From positions 248,001 to 312,000 of the forward strand of contig NW_024468539.1 of assembly GCF_001632365.1 (NCBI RefSeq): a stretch of DNA of 64,000 nucleotides. The letters run 5' to 3'. The translations under genes were made by a program, and so were the position numbers. The DNA is from Laetiporus sulphureus 93-53 (lineage: Eukaryota; Basidiomycota; Agaricomycetes; Polyporales; Laetiporaceae). Within the stretch, counting starts at the first letter, position 1. Every line of letters begins with the position of its first letter. The notes below the pieces were generated by a model that did no database searches, was not told where the DNA came from, and saw only the letters and a list, made by a program, of their open reading frames with translations. Below are positions 10,906 through 21,328 of this stretch, piece by piece.

Positions 10906-13900
10906 CGATGACCCGCGCGTACCAATACAGATGCTCATTTGCAGCAGAAGAGAATAGATCATCTTCTTCATGGGCTGCGACCATGATATTGCGATGCGTT
11001 CGTGGATTAACGGAATCTTGTGTGCGACGCAGATCGTAAGTTGTATAGTTGAGCTGCAAAACTGAGTGAAAATACATCCTGTTTTTCTCGAAGACCACTG
11101 TACGGTGATCAGACTCCGAGAAGCCCCTTTCATCGCTGTCATATCCACGACGGCATAGGCAACCAAGAATGTGATCTTTTAGAAGTGGCAGAAAGTTCTA
11201 CATCAAGAATTAGAGTCAAAATCATGTAAAAGACAATCAGAACAGCGTACCTTACAAGCAGGATCACCCTTATTCACTCGAAGCCAGGTTGTGATATCTT
11301 GAAAGTTTTTCTGCGAGTGGGAGATGTGATACCTTGCCTCTGGAGATGTAGGTTCAAGTGTCTCGTCCTCAGATCCTACATTGACCCTTGCACCATGCAG
11401 ATTCAAAGAAGTTGCTTCTTCATGTGCATGAGCAAATTGATGTTTGTCACGCTTCACAGCATTCTTCATCTCATGGTGACGTCTTTCTTCATCACATCGC
11501 TTCATCTTCTGTATAGTCACTTTGTGATGTTGATGCCAAGCAATCTGCCCTTCATGTTTGTTCTTATTCATCCTACAATAATCAGCCTTGACAGTTCAAT
11601 GTTCCTCTTCACCCTTAATAGATGAATGAATTTTTACATTAGTATTTTTGTGCTAGCATCATTGAGCGCAGTATAACTTATGATCTGCATTGTGTAGTTG
11701 TCTGTTGTGCCATAGCGCATAATTGTGGTTGCATAGTTGCCAAGCGCATGCCACTTGTACATCTCAAGATTGAGCTTCTTCAGCTTCGGACCTTTCTGGA
11801 TGCTTGCGACGCTATCCATCTGCGATGCCCTTTTGTTCGCCTGCATTTCAGCTTCTCTACATCCTCTTGCAGCTTCTTCTCTTGGAAGTTGAACCATGTG
11901 ATATGCTTCGCAAGTCGTCCTACAAAATTTGCGCACAATTTTGCTAAGTTGTTTGGTCGACAAGCGAATGGTCTTCAATGTCTCGTCTGTATGCAGTCGC
12001 AGCTTCGCAAAGGCTTGCCACGTCACCAGTTTGAAGACCAAATCAAGAATGATCTCATTGTGAGGAGCTGGCAAAAGCCCCTCAATGACAGGAGCAATAC
12101 ACTGAAAAGGTGAAAATTGAGTGTTTTGATTATTGCGCAAATTGTTAATTTGCATGCACCTGTAATATATCTTCATAATCATGCATGGCCAGTTGTTTCA
12201 ATCCAGATACATCGTTGCAGAATTGCTGAATTGTATCGCACCCAAACGTAGGAACTTTACGAAATCTACAAATGTCGTAAAAATCTTAACAACAAATTCG
12301 GGGGGTAGCAGTGTATTGTGCCCACCTTTTATTAAACCTTTGAACAGCATTAGGACCTGAAGCATGGAGAATGCACAGAAGATGGGTCACAATTGCTTTC
12401 CAAACACCGAGCTTGAACTCATGCATCTGATCAACGACAAACATCGAGTAAAAGTCGAAGCCAAACAGTGAAAGATGGATGGAAAAGGCACTCTGAGTAT
12501 TTATTATCAATATTGTGGGACCTGCAAATATATTAAAATAATTGGATGCACTCTAGTTGGTATCAAAGATCGGCTGTCTAGAACACGAGTGATACGCTTG
12601 CTGCTAGGAGCGTAACCCTTCTTGAATACCCAGTGTCGCATTCTTGAGAGATCATATTGCACAGGGTGATCATCTGTGCATAGTTTGGTATGCCGAAGCA
12701 TGTCAGCATGAGATCCCATGTTGGAGATGTCAGTCTTCTTTGTGAGGCAACGTGGACATGGGCACTGTGGTAGATAGCGCATGCAAGTGAGAAGAACTCT
12801 GACGAGAATATTAGCATAGGAAGGATACAAATGCAAACAATTCTATACATACTTCTCAGGATAATCAGCGGAGTAAGTGAAAAACCTAGAAAACATTCAC
12901 CGCAGCACTCCGTCTCCACATTGGATCAACATTCTGTGTTCGTAAGCGTGCATGAAGTCCAGATCGAGTGCGAGCAGCCATATCGCATGAAATAGTTCAC
13001 GCTTGCAGAACCGGAGAATGTCCATGCTAGTGAGTTCACCATACGTTTCTTCATACCAGTCTTGGAAATTATTGGGTAACTTGAAAGATAGAAATCAGGT
13101 AGCTTTCAGAAGACATAAATTAATGATGCATACTTTAGAAATATATGTGAAATGGCAGCATGCCCCAGACCGCCGTCGTGCACGTGTGTACTTTGATTGA
13201 AAGCTGAATGAGATGTAAATGGGCTACAATGATGCCATTCTGAAGTTGGCTAAACATGTAGAATCTGACCAGAGCATGATAGGAGCAATGGCGACTTCAA
13301 TATTATCAGAGTCGCCAGATGTTTTTGCTTCCGCACGAAGTTTTGCATCTTCTTCAAGGAAGGCATCTGAATTATAAAGCTCACTGTAGATGCGAGTATC
13401 CTCAGTCGATCCTGTGTCATCATTTGTCTGCTGCCAGAATTGTTTGAAGGGCTGCCAGTGATAGGTCTTTGCATCTGGATCCTCGCAAACCTTCTGAATG
13501 ATATCAACCAGCCATCGCATGTGAATGTCTCCCACTTCAAAGGTAGGAGCATCGTCTTCGAAGGTTTTTGTCTTCTCTTTAGGTACAGGAATTTTTACTG
13601 AGCACTGTCGCCAGCCTTCAGGGTGAGAGAAACGACTTTCGTCATCTGCAGAGTCTAGACGGAATAGCTGAGTCACAGTACACCATTGCGACATCAACAC
13701 TGAGAGATCAAAGTCATCTGCACATACTGTATAACCTCATTCACAAGTCGATCTATTTCAGCAAGAGACTTGTTATGTGGCCCTGTAGTGCTCCACATAA
13801 CAATATGCGCAGTAGTAGCGTTATCGAACGGGTGATACCAAGGCCTTGCTTTCTCCTTTTCCTTCACCTTCTTGAGACTCGGAGAGTCACAAAAGTCATC

Positions 13901-14521
13901 AAGAGAAGTGGTATCAGTTGGAGGGTAGGAGGGAGGTGAGGAATAATGATGGAACACACCAAACTCATTTGGTGTGGTGTCGTATATTGGCACATTTTCA
14001 ATCGATGGCTGAGATTCATTGGGAACCTCTTCACATGAGATGGTGTGAGATCTTGTAGGACAATTTATGAGAGGCCTGGGTATGTGTGCTGGAAGGCCAC
14101 GAGTAGATGATGGCAGAAAGTCTTGGAGTGCATGAGGTGCACGTCTTTGACGGCCGCTGTGGCTGAGAGACAGTGCAGGTTCTGGTGTTGCTACCCTCCC
14201 TGTGGATGACCTCTGCGTGAACTCAGGTGCAGGCTCATTATTCAAGTGATGCTGCAATCATTGACCGTGCATGCGCTCAGACATACCATGACTTACCTCA
14301 TCATCCCGGAACTCATTCTGATCTCCCAGATCTCTGCTAGCCACTCCATCCCTCTCAGCCCTTGGAACCTTTGCAGCCCTAGCATTTTTCATGTTTGCCA
14401 CATGCTTCTTGACAGATGATACGGTTGCTGCCTTGACAGATGAGCATAAGCTATAGTGTATAGTGAGACCTCGAGCATCTTTGCAGGTTTTTTTGCAAGA
14501 AAAGCAGGTATAGGAAGGCAT

Positions 14522-15439
14522 AATGATGAGTAGTGAGATATACAGGACAATAAAGTCAGTCAACAGGCACGTCGAGAGACAACAGCATGGATGGTGTTGC
14601 GCGAGCGCAACTTGGCGCAAAGGCGTGTCAGTCATGTGATCACATAAAGTCGCTCAGCCTGAAAACTGGCCTCATCTCAGTCTATCTCATCATCTCTCAT
14701 CTCCAACATCATCTCGGGCCAACTCTAACTTTCATCTCAGACCAACTCTAAATCTCAGAACGCACATGGCAAAGGTATGTCATTCTGGCACCTAGGTCAT
14801 AGACTTACATCTTTGCAAAGCCATCCGCAACGAAGTCAGCGGCATAAGCGAAGCATTCTGTCAAGTCACAAAAAGCTAATCCACCGAAATCATTGACGAA
14901 GAAATGGCCCGCAGGTGATGGCATCACGAGCACATGACCAAGCCGATGTTCATGCAGCCGTGAAGCCGATTGGTGGTTCGGCGTGGCTACCTCCGGTCCG
15001 GCGCAGGTGGCTAGCGGATAAGTGACCGAACCGTGGCAACACTAGCTACAAGACTCCCAATGAAGGGGTCGAGTCTCTCAATGGAGAAGTCACTTATAGA
15101 TTGTGGTGTAGCTACCTGGTATATATACATGTGGGTAAAGACCTCATATACCGGGTCTAGGACCTCTGGTATCTACAGCCACTGTCTACTTACATAGATG
15201 AGTAATACTACAGTATCTAACTGGCCAATGACATATTTACTCAGTGTCGTATGATACTCTATGAATATCCTGATTGGTCAATGTCCTATCATACGATCCC
15301 TTGAGATTATATCATTGGACATTGTCCTTCCATACCCTTCTTCATATTGTGATCTTCGTAGATTACTTGGAATATATTATTCCTTCAACACATTACAGAT
15401 CAGCAAGTTCCCATTTCTTGCAATCTTCGAGTCGTCAAA
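14522..15439. other. Transposon 5' flank and upstream region of the first small secreted-protein gene
   Basis: At 14660-14770 short repeats of the form ctcatctcag/catctcagaccaactcta occur, which may be subterminal repeats of the Plavaka element. At 15080-15400 the sequence is AT-rich, with repeated near-copies of attggtcaatgtc/attggacattgtcc around 15225-15330. No coding frame was recognised. Confidence 0.35.
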
Positions 15440-15904
15440 ATGAAGCAGTCATTCAAATATATCATCTGCCTGTTAGCTTTGGTCAATACCTCACCGGCTA
15501 TACCTGTGGATGGTGAATGCCACTGTGGCTTGATGTGATATCCATGTCTGACCATTGTGCAGTAGTCGCTAGACGTGACGACATGCTGGCTGTGTTCAAA
15601 CGTACATGCCGCAGATATATCTCACCGCGTACACCTCCGATTGAGCAGTGCAACTTTGTTTCCAACAGGTGAAGTTTGCGATGATGCCGCTGGCCTCTGT
15701 ACGTCTTCATCGTCTTGAAAATTCCATGTACCAATAATGTGCGCTCCCACAGTGGGCAAACGTGCAACCGTTTGTGGCTTCTACAGCGTAGCCTATACCG
15801 ACACTGAAGGTGTGACGGAGTCACTTGTTGATAGACAGGAGGACTTCGAGCCTGACGTCTCTGTTGACTATTCATATAGCCCGGCTTACAGATCGAATGA
15901 ATGA
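15440..15904 (+). CDS. Small secreted protein with phase-1 micro-exons (member 1)
   Basis: Four exons, 15440-15512, 15563-15601, 15669-15698 and 15753-15904, give a 97-residue protein. The introns are 50, 67 and 54 nt with gtgaat/gtacat/gtacgt donors and cag acceptors. The N-terminus is a clear signal peptide (MKQSFKYIICLLALVNTSPA). All three introns are in phase 1, so the 39-nt and 30-nt internal exons add exactly 13 and 10 codons. The mature part has a dibasic ARR and a GKR site, two Cys, and an acidic Tyr-rich tail (VDYSYSPAYRSNE). It shares the signal-peptide pattern (L-L-x-L-V-N, then A-x-P) and exon layout with the genes at 17120, 18363, 20921 and 26157. Secretion is likely. The function is unknown: an effector-like protein or a Kex2-processed peptide precursor are both possible. 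Confidence 0.7.
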
Positions 15905-16332
15905 GGTGCGTCCGAACCTGCCACTCTTCCGAGTAATGCACTCATTCACGCATCCTAAGAATTCTGGGTTGCAGATTTCGTTCTCACCACCCTGATTGTG
16001 ATCAGTGTATCAACATTCATACATGTATTCGGCTTCATCTAACCAAGTACCATTTGTCACGCCGCTCACTCGGCGGATAGTATAGTATGAATGTGGGAGG
16101 ACGCATTGCTTCCTGAGCCAGAGGCTTGTCAACCCACCTAACCTTCATTCATCGCTGCTTGAGCTCTGCAGCAGAGGCAGTCGGAGACTGGAGCCGCTCT
16201 TATCCACATTTGGGAAACAATGCTCCACAGAGGTTGACCACGTTCATCATGTCTAATGTCCATCCTACATTAGACATGCAATTGAGCTAGCAGCATCTGT
16301 TCGGATCAGAGACTTATGTTGAACAACGGCAG

Positions 16333-16573
16333 CCAAGACCGGTGCCACGTCCAATAACTCACGACACCACTGGGGATTTGGGTACAAACGAGCAAGGTAA
16401 CGCTACGTTGACTACCTCCTTTTTAACCATGCCACTTCAGGGCAGGCGGCGCAGCTCGCACACCCGGCGCTTATCCGGCTGCCATTCCTGCAGCCCCTGT
16501 ACCCGGCTCCGATGCCCCCGAGGTCCACTGCTATCCCGCAGTGCCTCCCAGGCCCCAAAAGCCAACAGCTTAG
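16333..16573 (+). CDS. Candidate 3' part of another small protein gene (5' end unresolved)
   Basis: Two exons, 16333-16396 and 16441-16573, join across a 44-nt intron (gtaacg...ttcag) to a frame ending in TAG. The encoded part is Pro/Ala-rich after a KRAR stretch (AGGAARTPGAYPAAIP, then APVPGSDAPEVHCYPAVPPR). The first exon is entered in phase 1, like the neighbouring family, but the second junction is in phase 2. No start codon or signal peptide could be joined on convincingly. It may be a family member with missed 5' exons, or a remnant. Confidence 0.35.
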
Positions 16574-17044
16574 TCCGATGGACTGGAGGTGGTTTGCTCA
16601 GCGGCTACAGTCCGATAGATGGTCCCTGTTCTCGCACCAACCCTAGGAATACGAATGCCAACGTACAATGTCTACGCGAAGGCTAGATGACGGCAGTGTA
16701 GCGACCGAGGTGGAAAATGTGATTCTCTCGAAGGCAAGCCTCCTCCATTCCTAGTGTGTGCAATCTGATTTAATAAACGGGGCCTCTGAAAGCGCAGATT
16801 GCGGTGTACCTTTAGGAAATGTGATCGTAAGCTTGAGACAAGGGGCTCTACGAGGTACTAATTAACCATACGTGGGAGCTATGAGTATGCTAACGGAGCT
16901 CGGGCTCCGCGAATGCTGGTATCCGGTCAATGATACATCGCACAAAGCCTCTGATATTACTAACCCTAGTGTTTGTGCATAAAGTTTGTGACGAATTCGG
17001 CATAATGTTACTCTTATCTTGTGACATTGTGCGTCGACGTTAGG

Positions 17045-17051
17045 TATAAAA
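17045..17051 (+). promoter_or_regulatory. TATA box (tataaaa)
   Basis: A perfect TATAAAA lies 75 bases before the ATG at 17120, a suitable distance for a core promoter of that small gene. Confidence 0.55.
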
Positions 17052-17119
17052 GGTCAGCATGTATAGCTAGCATGATCCCCCCAGTACCATCGCTGATTCA
17101 CCCGCATCGAAGTACCACA

Positions 17120-17625
17120 ATGAGCGCAGCATTTAGGCATATTTTTTGCATGCTTCTCCTTGTCAGCGTATCGTTAGCTGCACCGGCTAGTCCTAGAGGT
17201 GAGTTCTTGATTTGTTCTGAACTATGTCGTGAGTTTAACTTCCACGCTCTTTCGAAGACGTCAACGGACGTGATATCTTCGTTCTCGCTAAAAGTCGGTT
17301 GTATTGCTGAACATATCTGAAGTCCGTATGTCTGACAAAGCACGATTGCATTTAGCCAAGACCGTAGCTGGTAGGGCAGAACATCATGCATTCTGTTAGT
17401 CATGAGCTCGCAGTCTGCTTACGCCGCATCGCTGTCACAGTTCAAAAATGCGAGACCGAGCATGGCATTTATGTCGTAAATTATGCCGAAGACGACTTAG
17501 AGGAACTGGAGAAAGGTGAGCGAATAAGCCTTGGGCTCTGCACTTTTTCTCCACCTCAAGCTTCCATCTGCTCATATGCCACCGCTGTCACAGTGAAGAA
17601 GCCAGAGGTGGACCATAACGTGTAA
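17120..17625 (+). CDS. Small secreted protein with phase-1 introns (member 2)
   Basis: Simplest model: exons 17120-17198, 17441-17515 and 17594-17625, 61 residues. The signal peptide (MSAAFRHIFCMLLLVSVSLA, then AP) resembles its neighbours. Both introns are phase 1, and both acceptors end in the same string, gctgtcacag. The mature part holds the acidic aromatic motif GIYVVNYAEDDLEELEK. Intron 1 is long (242 nt) and contains a possible symmetric phase-1 exon at 17323-17370 (16 codons, VRMSDKARLHLAKTVA), with ag before it and ggtaggg after it. An alternative last exon lies at 17834-17895. A TATA box stands upstream. It is probably secreted; the function is unknown. Confidence 0.6.
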
Positions 17626-17833
17626 TTATCACATAACCTCCTTGACTCACGGAGGTACGTCGGATTGCTTGAGATGTTCAACCGCGGGGCTGCGGCAAGC
17701 GCTCATTTCCTCGCCTCTTAGGAAGGGACCCATTCCGCGCGCTCCAATTCCTACCTCTGTGCTGTCATCTATGTACAATGACGACTTCTTCTAGTACTGT
17801 GCTCCAAGCTAGATCACTTTACTTTTTTTGCAG

Positions 17834-17895
17834 ATGCTCCACGAGCTGACGAGAAATCGGAAAATGGCCTAGATGAAGTCCCGTATGCTCTGTGA
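17834..17895 (+). other. Possible alternative terminal exon of the 17120 gene
   Basis: A strong acceptor (tttactttttttgcag) precedes 62 bases that are open in the phase-1 frame and end in TGA. Joined to the donor at 17516 they would give KDAPRADEKSENGL followed by DEVPYAL and a stop. The Asp/Glu-rich, Tyr-containing end resembles the other family members. It could replace the exon at 17594-17625. Confidence 0.35.
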
Positions 17896-18362
17896 ATGAC
17901 ACCTGAAGGCAAAATTGAAGGAGTAACCCGAGCTGGCATGTGAAAGTCCGAAACTCCGAGGACATCGGAGAAGCTTGCTGTGGCGCCGAAGATAAGTTGG
18001 CCGCCAACTGAATTGCCTGTCAAGGCTACTGCAACATTCTCGGACTAGTAGCAGAAACATGCGTCACTAGGTCAGCCGGAGAGGTCACATTGCGTTCTCA
18101 GAGCTCTAAGAGGATTATGGATTTCTCTTTTGCCGCCGAGGCTCGCCACGAGGTGATGGAACATGAAGCGTGTCTGGTGAATGACCCGTGCTGACACTTG
18201 ATTCTGGCCTTCGACTCTACGACGAAATCGGGACGAATAGCTCTCATCGGATATATGCGACTGGCCGCCTGAAAACCGTTGAAATAGTCGGAAAAGTTTC
18301 CTGCAGTCACCAGGCTCATTGAACAGCTGCTTGGAGATCCTGTGTCAAATCGCATCTCCACC

Positions 18363-18805
18363 ATGAAGACGTGTTTCGCACCCTTGATCTCCGCCGTACT
18401 GCTCATCAATTTAGTCTTTGCCGCCCCTACACTGTTCAGTGGCGGTGAGGGCACTCCAGACACAGTGTCTTCGTATTGGCTTGCTGACCAACGCCTGGCT
18501 CTAGGTCGCGCTGATGTTCAACCCTTCGTGAAAGGTCGATGACAATTAATCCATCGCAAAGTGACGTTAGCTAAGCTAACTTGCTTGTATTGAACAGCCA
18601 GGGACTCGATTGGTGAGATTCATACAGCCGCGTTGCTTCGTTTCAACTCTGACTGACGGTATTTGACTCGGATACTACTCGCGATGTGAACAGTCCCATC
18701 TCCGGATTTCTATCCCTATGAAGACGGTATGCAGTAGTCTTCATAATCATCGTACATGTGGCCGTAACGCTTCGGATCCTTGCAGGCAAGGTGAAGATTG
18801 ATTAA
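18363..18805 (+). CDS. Small secreted protein built from micro-exons (member 3)
   Basis: Five exons, 18363-18444, 18505-18534, 18598-18612, 18694-18726 and 18786-18805, give 59 residues in one continuous frame. Introns are 60, 63, 81 and 59 nt with cag/tag acceptors, and all four are in phase 1. The internal exons are 30, 15 and 33 nt (10, 5 and 11 codons). The signal peptide is MKTCFAPLISAVLLINLVFA followed by AP. The second exon ends in Lys (GRADVQPFVK), as it does in members 1, 2 and 4, and the fourth carries the aromatic/acidic motif PDFYPYED. No Cys follows the signal peptide. A 15-nt exon is very small for a fungus, so transcript data would be decisive, but the frame consistency argues against chance. 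Confidence 0.65.
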
Positions 18806-20052
18806 TGCCTCAACTTCTCATCGCCTTCAAGAGTCGGAGAATATTTGAACGGTATATCTAATGTGAATCTTGTCGAATAACTGTGACGACAGTAAAATTT
18901 GCAGATCATTTTGTAGCGAATGCATGTATAACGTGGATTGGGTAGGCAAAGATATGTAGCAATGCGACGCTCAGCTTATTGTATCAGATATGTTGGATGA
19001 TCATGTTTCCATGCCCGTAAGAACTTCATGGCTTCCGCTGTGGGTGAAACTGTTGAATGTTCCGTGGTCGACACATATTGCGTCTATCGGTGCACGAGGA
19101 TTCCATTTTCTCTCTGTCCATTCAACTTTGTTACGGTGAATCTTATTTCATACGGACAGAGTAAGTGGCTATTCTTCAACTTCGTCGGCTGAAAAGTGCT
19201 TAAGACCTAGAGAGGCTGCTCTTTTTGAGGAGAGAGAGGACACAGCCCGAGCCTGAGCTGCCGACTGTCCGAGTGTATGAAGGAATTTCACGGTATATTC
19301 GTTTCCTGTCCAAGATACATCATCTTCTGTTGAGTCACAATTCCAATATTGAGACAGAGGAAGAATCCAAGAATGCCCATCTGCATCACGAGCGCACGGA
19401 CATTTTGAATCCCCGGATCCAGAGCAACTCTGTATTTCTTCGCACGACGGTATGGGATAGAAGAACTCATAAATGGCTTTCAGAATGCATTCGTGTCGGA
19501 CATCGAGGCAACATAATAGAGAATCGGCGTGCCGGCTCCGACAACTGTCACGACAATCCGATGTCTGAAGTTGTGCGGATTGCCAGATGCGATGGAGACA
19601 TGAAGCATCTTGGTACACGTGCTACATAATTCCAGAAGCGGTTTGCCATTTTGGTCCAGACTCCACATTATCCGCCACAGCAATCCAAACGATAAACTTG
19701 GATAAAGTAATGTGCTATCGATTCCTGGCCACTGCATACAGGCTCTGTTTGTCACATGTCACCGGTTGCAATAGAATCATCTCGAATCCAGCTGTACTGC
19801 GCCGCTCTATGGCAAGCGAACTCAATCTTCGTAACAGTCATTTTGAAGTTTATGGGAAAAAGATGTTGAGCGGATGTTCGGTGACACGCAGCGAGACAAG
19901 AAGCAGATACTTGCAAAAAACACACACCGTAAGCAACAGAGATATCCGTCGAAATTGTCGTCGTCCTCCGCCCTGCACCACGTTAGCCGATTTGTGAAAC
20001 GTCGAACGCTAATGATCAGCGACATTTGAATTCAAATGGGCACGACTGTCTC
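18806..20052. other. Intergenic with unassigned frames
   Basis: Minus-strand frames at 19169-19618, 19288-19470 and 19480-19755 overlap and have protein-like composition (for example WSLDQNGKPLLELC). They may be exons of one unknown minus-strand gene, but I could not order them or match a family. Nothing else was recognised. Confidence 0.3.
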
Positions 20053-20419
20053 ACGCAGCAATTGGAGGCTCAGAGAACACCTGATTGAACTCGATGCTGC
20101 AGCCATCATACGCAACTTCGATCGTGTGAATGACTTGTCGCCCATTCTCGTATTCCGGCAGGCCCGCTCTCTCCTCATGGGTGATCCAGGAAACGGTACC
20201 CAATAAGGAGATCATTTCAGGTCGTGTGTTCCGGTCCATGCGCTTGAGAGGCGTAGCAGGGCTGGCCACTTTCCATATCTGAAGTTCAGAGAGTTTACCG
20301 GATGCCGTGCACGTCTCGTTCGGAGGAAGGAGCTCGGGATGGTCTTGGGGAGTGACCCAGGCTTCAATGATACACCTCAAAAATGGACTGTGTGTCGCGA
20401 TCTGACGGACTGATGCTAA
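20053..20419 (-). CDS. C-terminal exon of an unknown protein (But2-C-like fold suspected)
   Basis: The minus-strand exon runs from an acceptor near 20420 (gttag) to a stop at 20053. It begins around QIATHSPFLRCIIEAWVTPQ, contains CTASGKLSELQIWKVASP and ends in QVFSEPPIAA. The layout resembles the C-terminal domain of a family expanded in polypores and annotated as But2 C-terminal-like: a short beta-rich start, a residue pair around 'LELWKL', an 'RxTRP...LLGT' turn and a final F-x-Q segment. Upstream exons, usually with a membrane anchor, could not be joined, so this is either a partial gene model or a remnant. The role of the family is unknown. Confidence 0.35.
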
Positions 20420-20835
20420 CCTAGTGGAACTTTAAGTGCTTAGTATGTTGAAGCGCTCCATCGGTCACCAGTGACGCAAGTACCGAGGTGTACGTCTTGA
20501 ATTCCTACATCGGTATTTGTATCTGTACCACGATGCAAAGACTCACATGTCGGACGTTTCGTTGGCCCAGAATGTCCACGCGTACGCTTCCAATACGTCA
20601 AACGTCAACGACGCATTTGTCTACTACCAAATGGCGCTGTTTATTTCGGATGAGGATGATCCACTGCCAGCTCGCTCAGTAACTCACAATGATCATGGCG
20701 TCCCACAGCTGTGCCTTAGCCTCAGTACACTAATTTCCTGAAGTGCTGCTACGACGATGGGGCCAGGCTCAGTTCCATCCGGTCCAGATAGTGTTCTGGG
20801 TTTGCAAAGGTACACATGATGCACGAGGAAAACAC

Positions 20836-20842
20836 TATAAAT
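20836..20842 (+). promoter_or_regulatory. TATA box (tataaat)
   Basis: TATAAAT 85 bases before the ATG at 20921, similar in position to the TATA box of the 17120 gene. Confidence 0.5.
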
Positions 20843-20920
20843 ATTGCGCTACACGGTGATCATCCTCACCTCGGTCTGCTAGCTTGCACGTACAACCGTT
20901 TCGACTGCGATACACTCACC

Positions 20921-21328
20921 ATGAAGGCATCTTTCGCATCTCTCGTCTCTTTCCTGCTTCTCGTCAATGCCGCGCTTGCGGTCCCTGCTGCAGTCAACGG
21001 TGAGCCCATGGTTCTTATCAAGAGCCTACTGTGGTCTCGCTGATCACCAACGGACTTTGAAGACCGCGTCGGAGGCATGTCATACGCGAAGCGTGAGTTC
21101 GTTCTATTATACCCTGAAATTGAAGAACGAGTGATGACTTACCGCCACTTCACAGCGGAAGGCGTGAGTGGTGGATCAATAAATCTGACGACGCTTCCTC
21201 TTGTAGTCATGAAACGGAACTCGGCCGGGGACGGCAAGGACAAGGACGGGGCCTCAGCGTCATACCAATGGAGCAGTGCATACCAATATGAAGAAGACAT
21301 AGGCAATGACGTTTCCGGTGTGCAATGA
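20921..21328 (+). CDS. Small secreted protein with phase-1 introns (member 4)
   Basis: Exons 20921-20999, 21063-21092 and 21207-21328 give 76 residues. The signal peptide is MKASFASLVSFLLLVNAALA followed by VP. The 30-nt middle exon (DRVGGMSYAK) is symmetric, with phase-1 introns on both sides. The last exon starts LMKRNSAGDGKDKDG and ends in the Tyr/Glu-rich motif SYQWSSAYQYEEDIGNDV. The second intron is longer (114 nt) and contains an 8-nt segment, cggaaggc, framed by a perfect acceptor (cttcacag) and donor (gtgagt). Including it would shift the frame, so it could act as an alternative exon or be a splice-site relic. Upstream TATA box. Likely secreted; function unknown. Confidence 0.68.

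Larger units (their letters stand above)
9613..14521 (-). mobile_element. Degenerate Plavaka-type DNA transposon (transposase pseudogene)
   Basis: Read on the minus strand, a chain of exons gives a protein in the order typical of Plavaka transposases, a CACTA-related family abundant in basidiomycetes. It starts with a zinc-finger-like head (MPSYTCFSCKKTCKDARGL), then a disordered region, then APIMLWSDSTCLANF, LPNNFQDWYEETYGEL, ELFHAIWLLALD, CPCPRCLTKK, FVVDQMHEFKLGVWKAIV, IEGLLPAPHNEIILDLVF, KLRLHTDETL and an acidic tail ending at 9613. Short introns with good borders separate many of these blocks, for example 14252-14296. The copy is dead. An in-frame TAG at 13224-13226 falls where the family has Trp, a TGA at 12897-12899 falls where Arg is expected, about five extra bases at 13722-13726 shift the frame, and another element is inserted at 10351-10897. 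The element ends outside the coding part were not identified. Confidence 0.85.

Noticed and set aside
15080..15400. Possible solo long terminal repeat
   Set aside because: AT-rich with a few TG...CA candidates, but no matching flanking target duplication or paired copy could be found.
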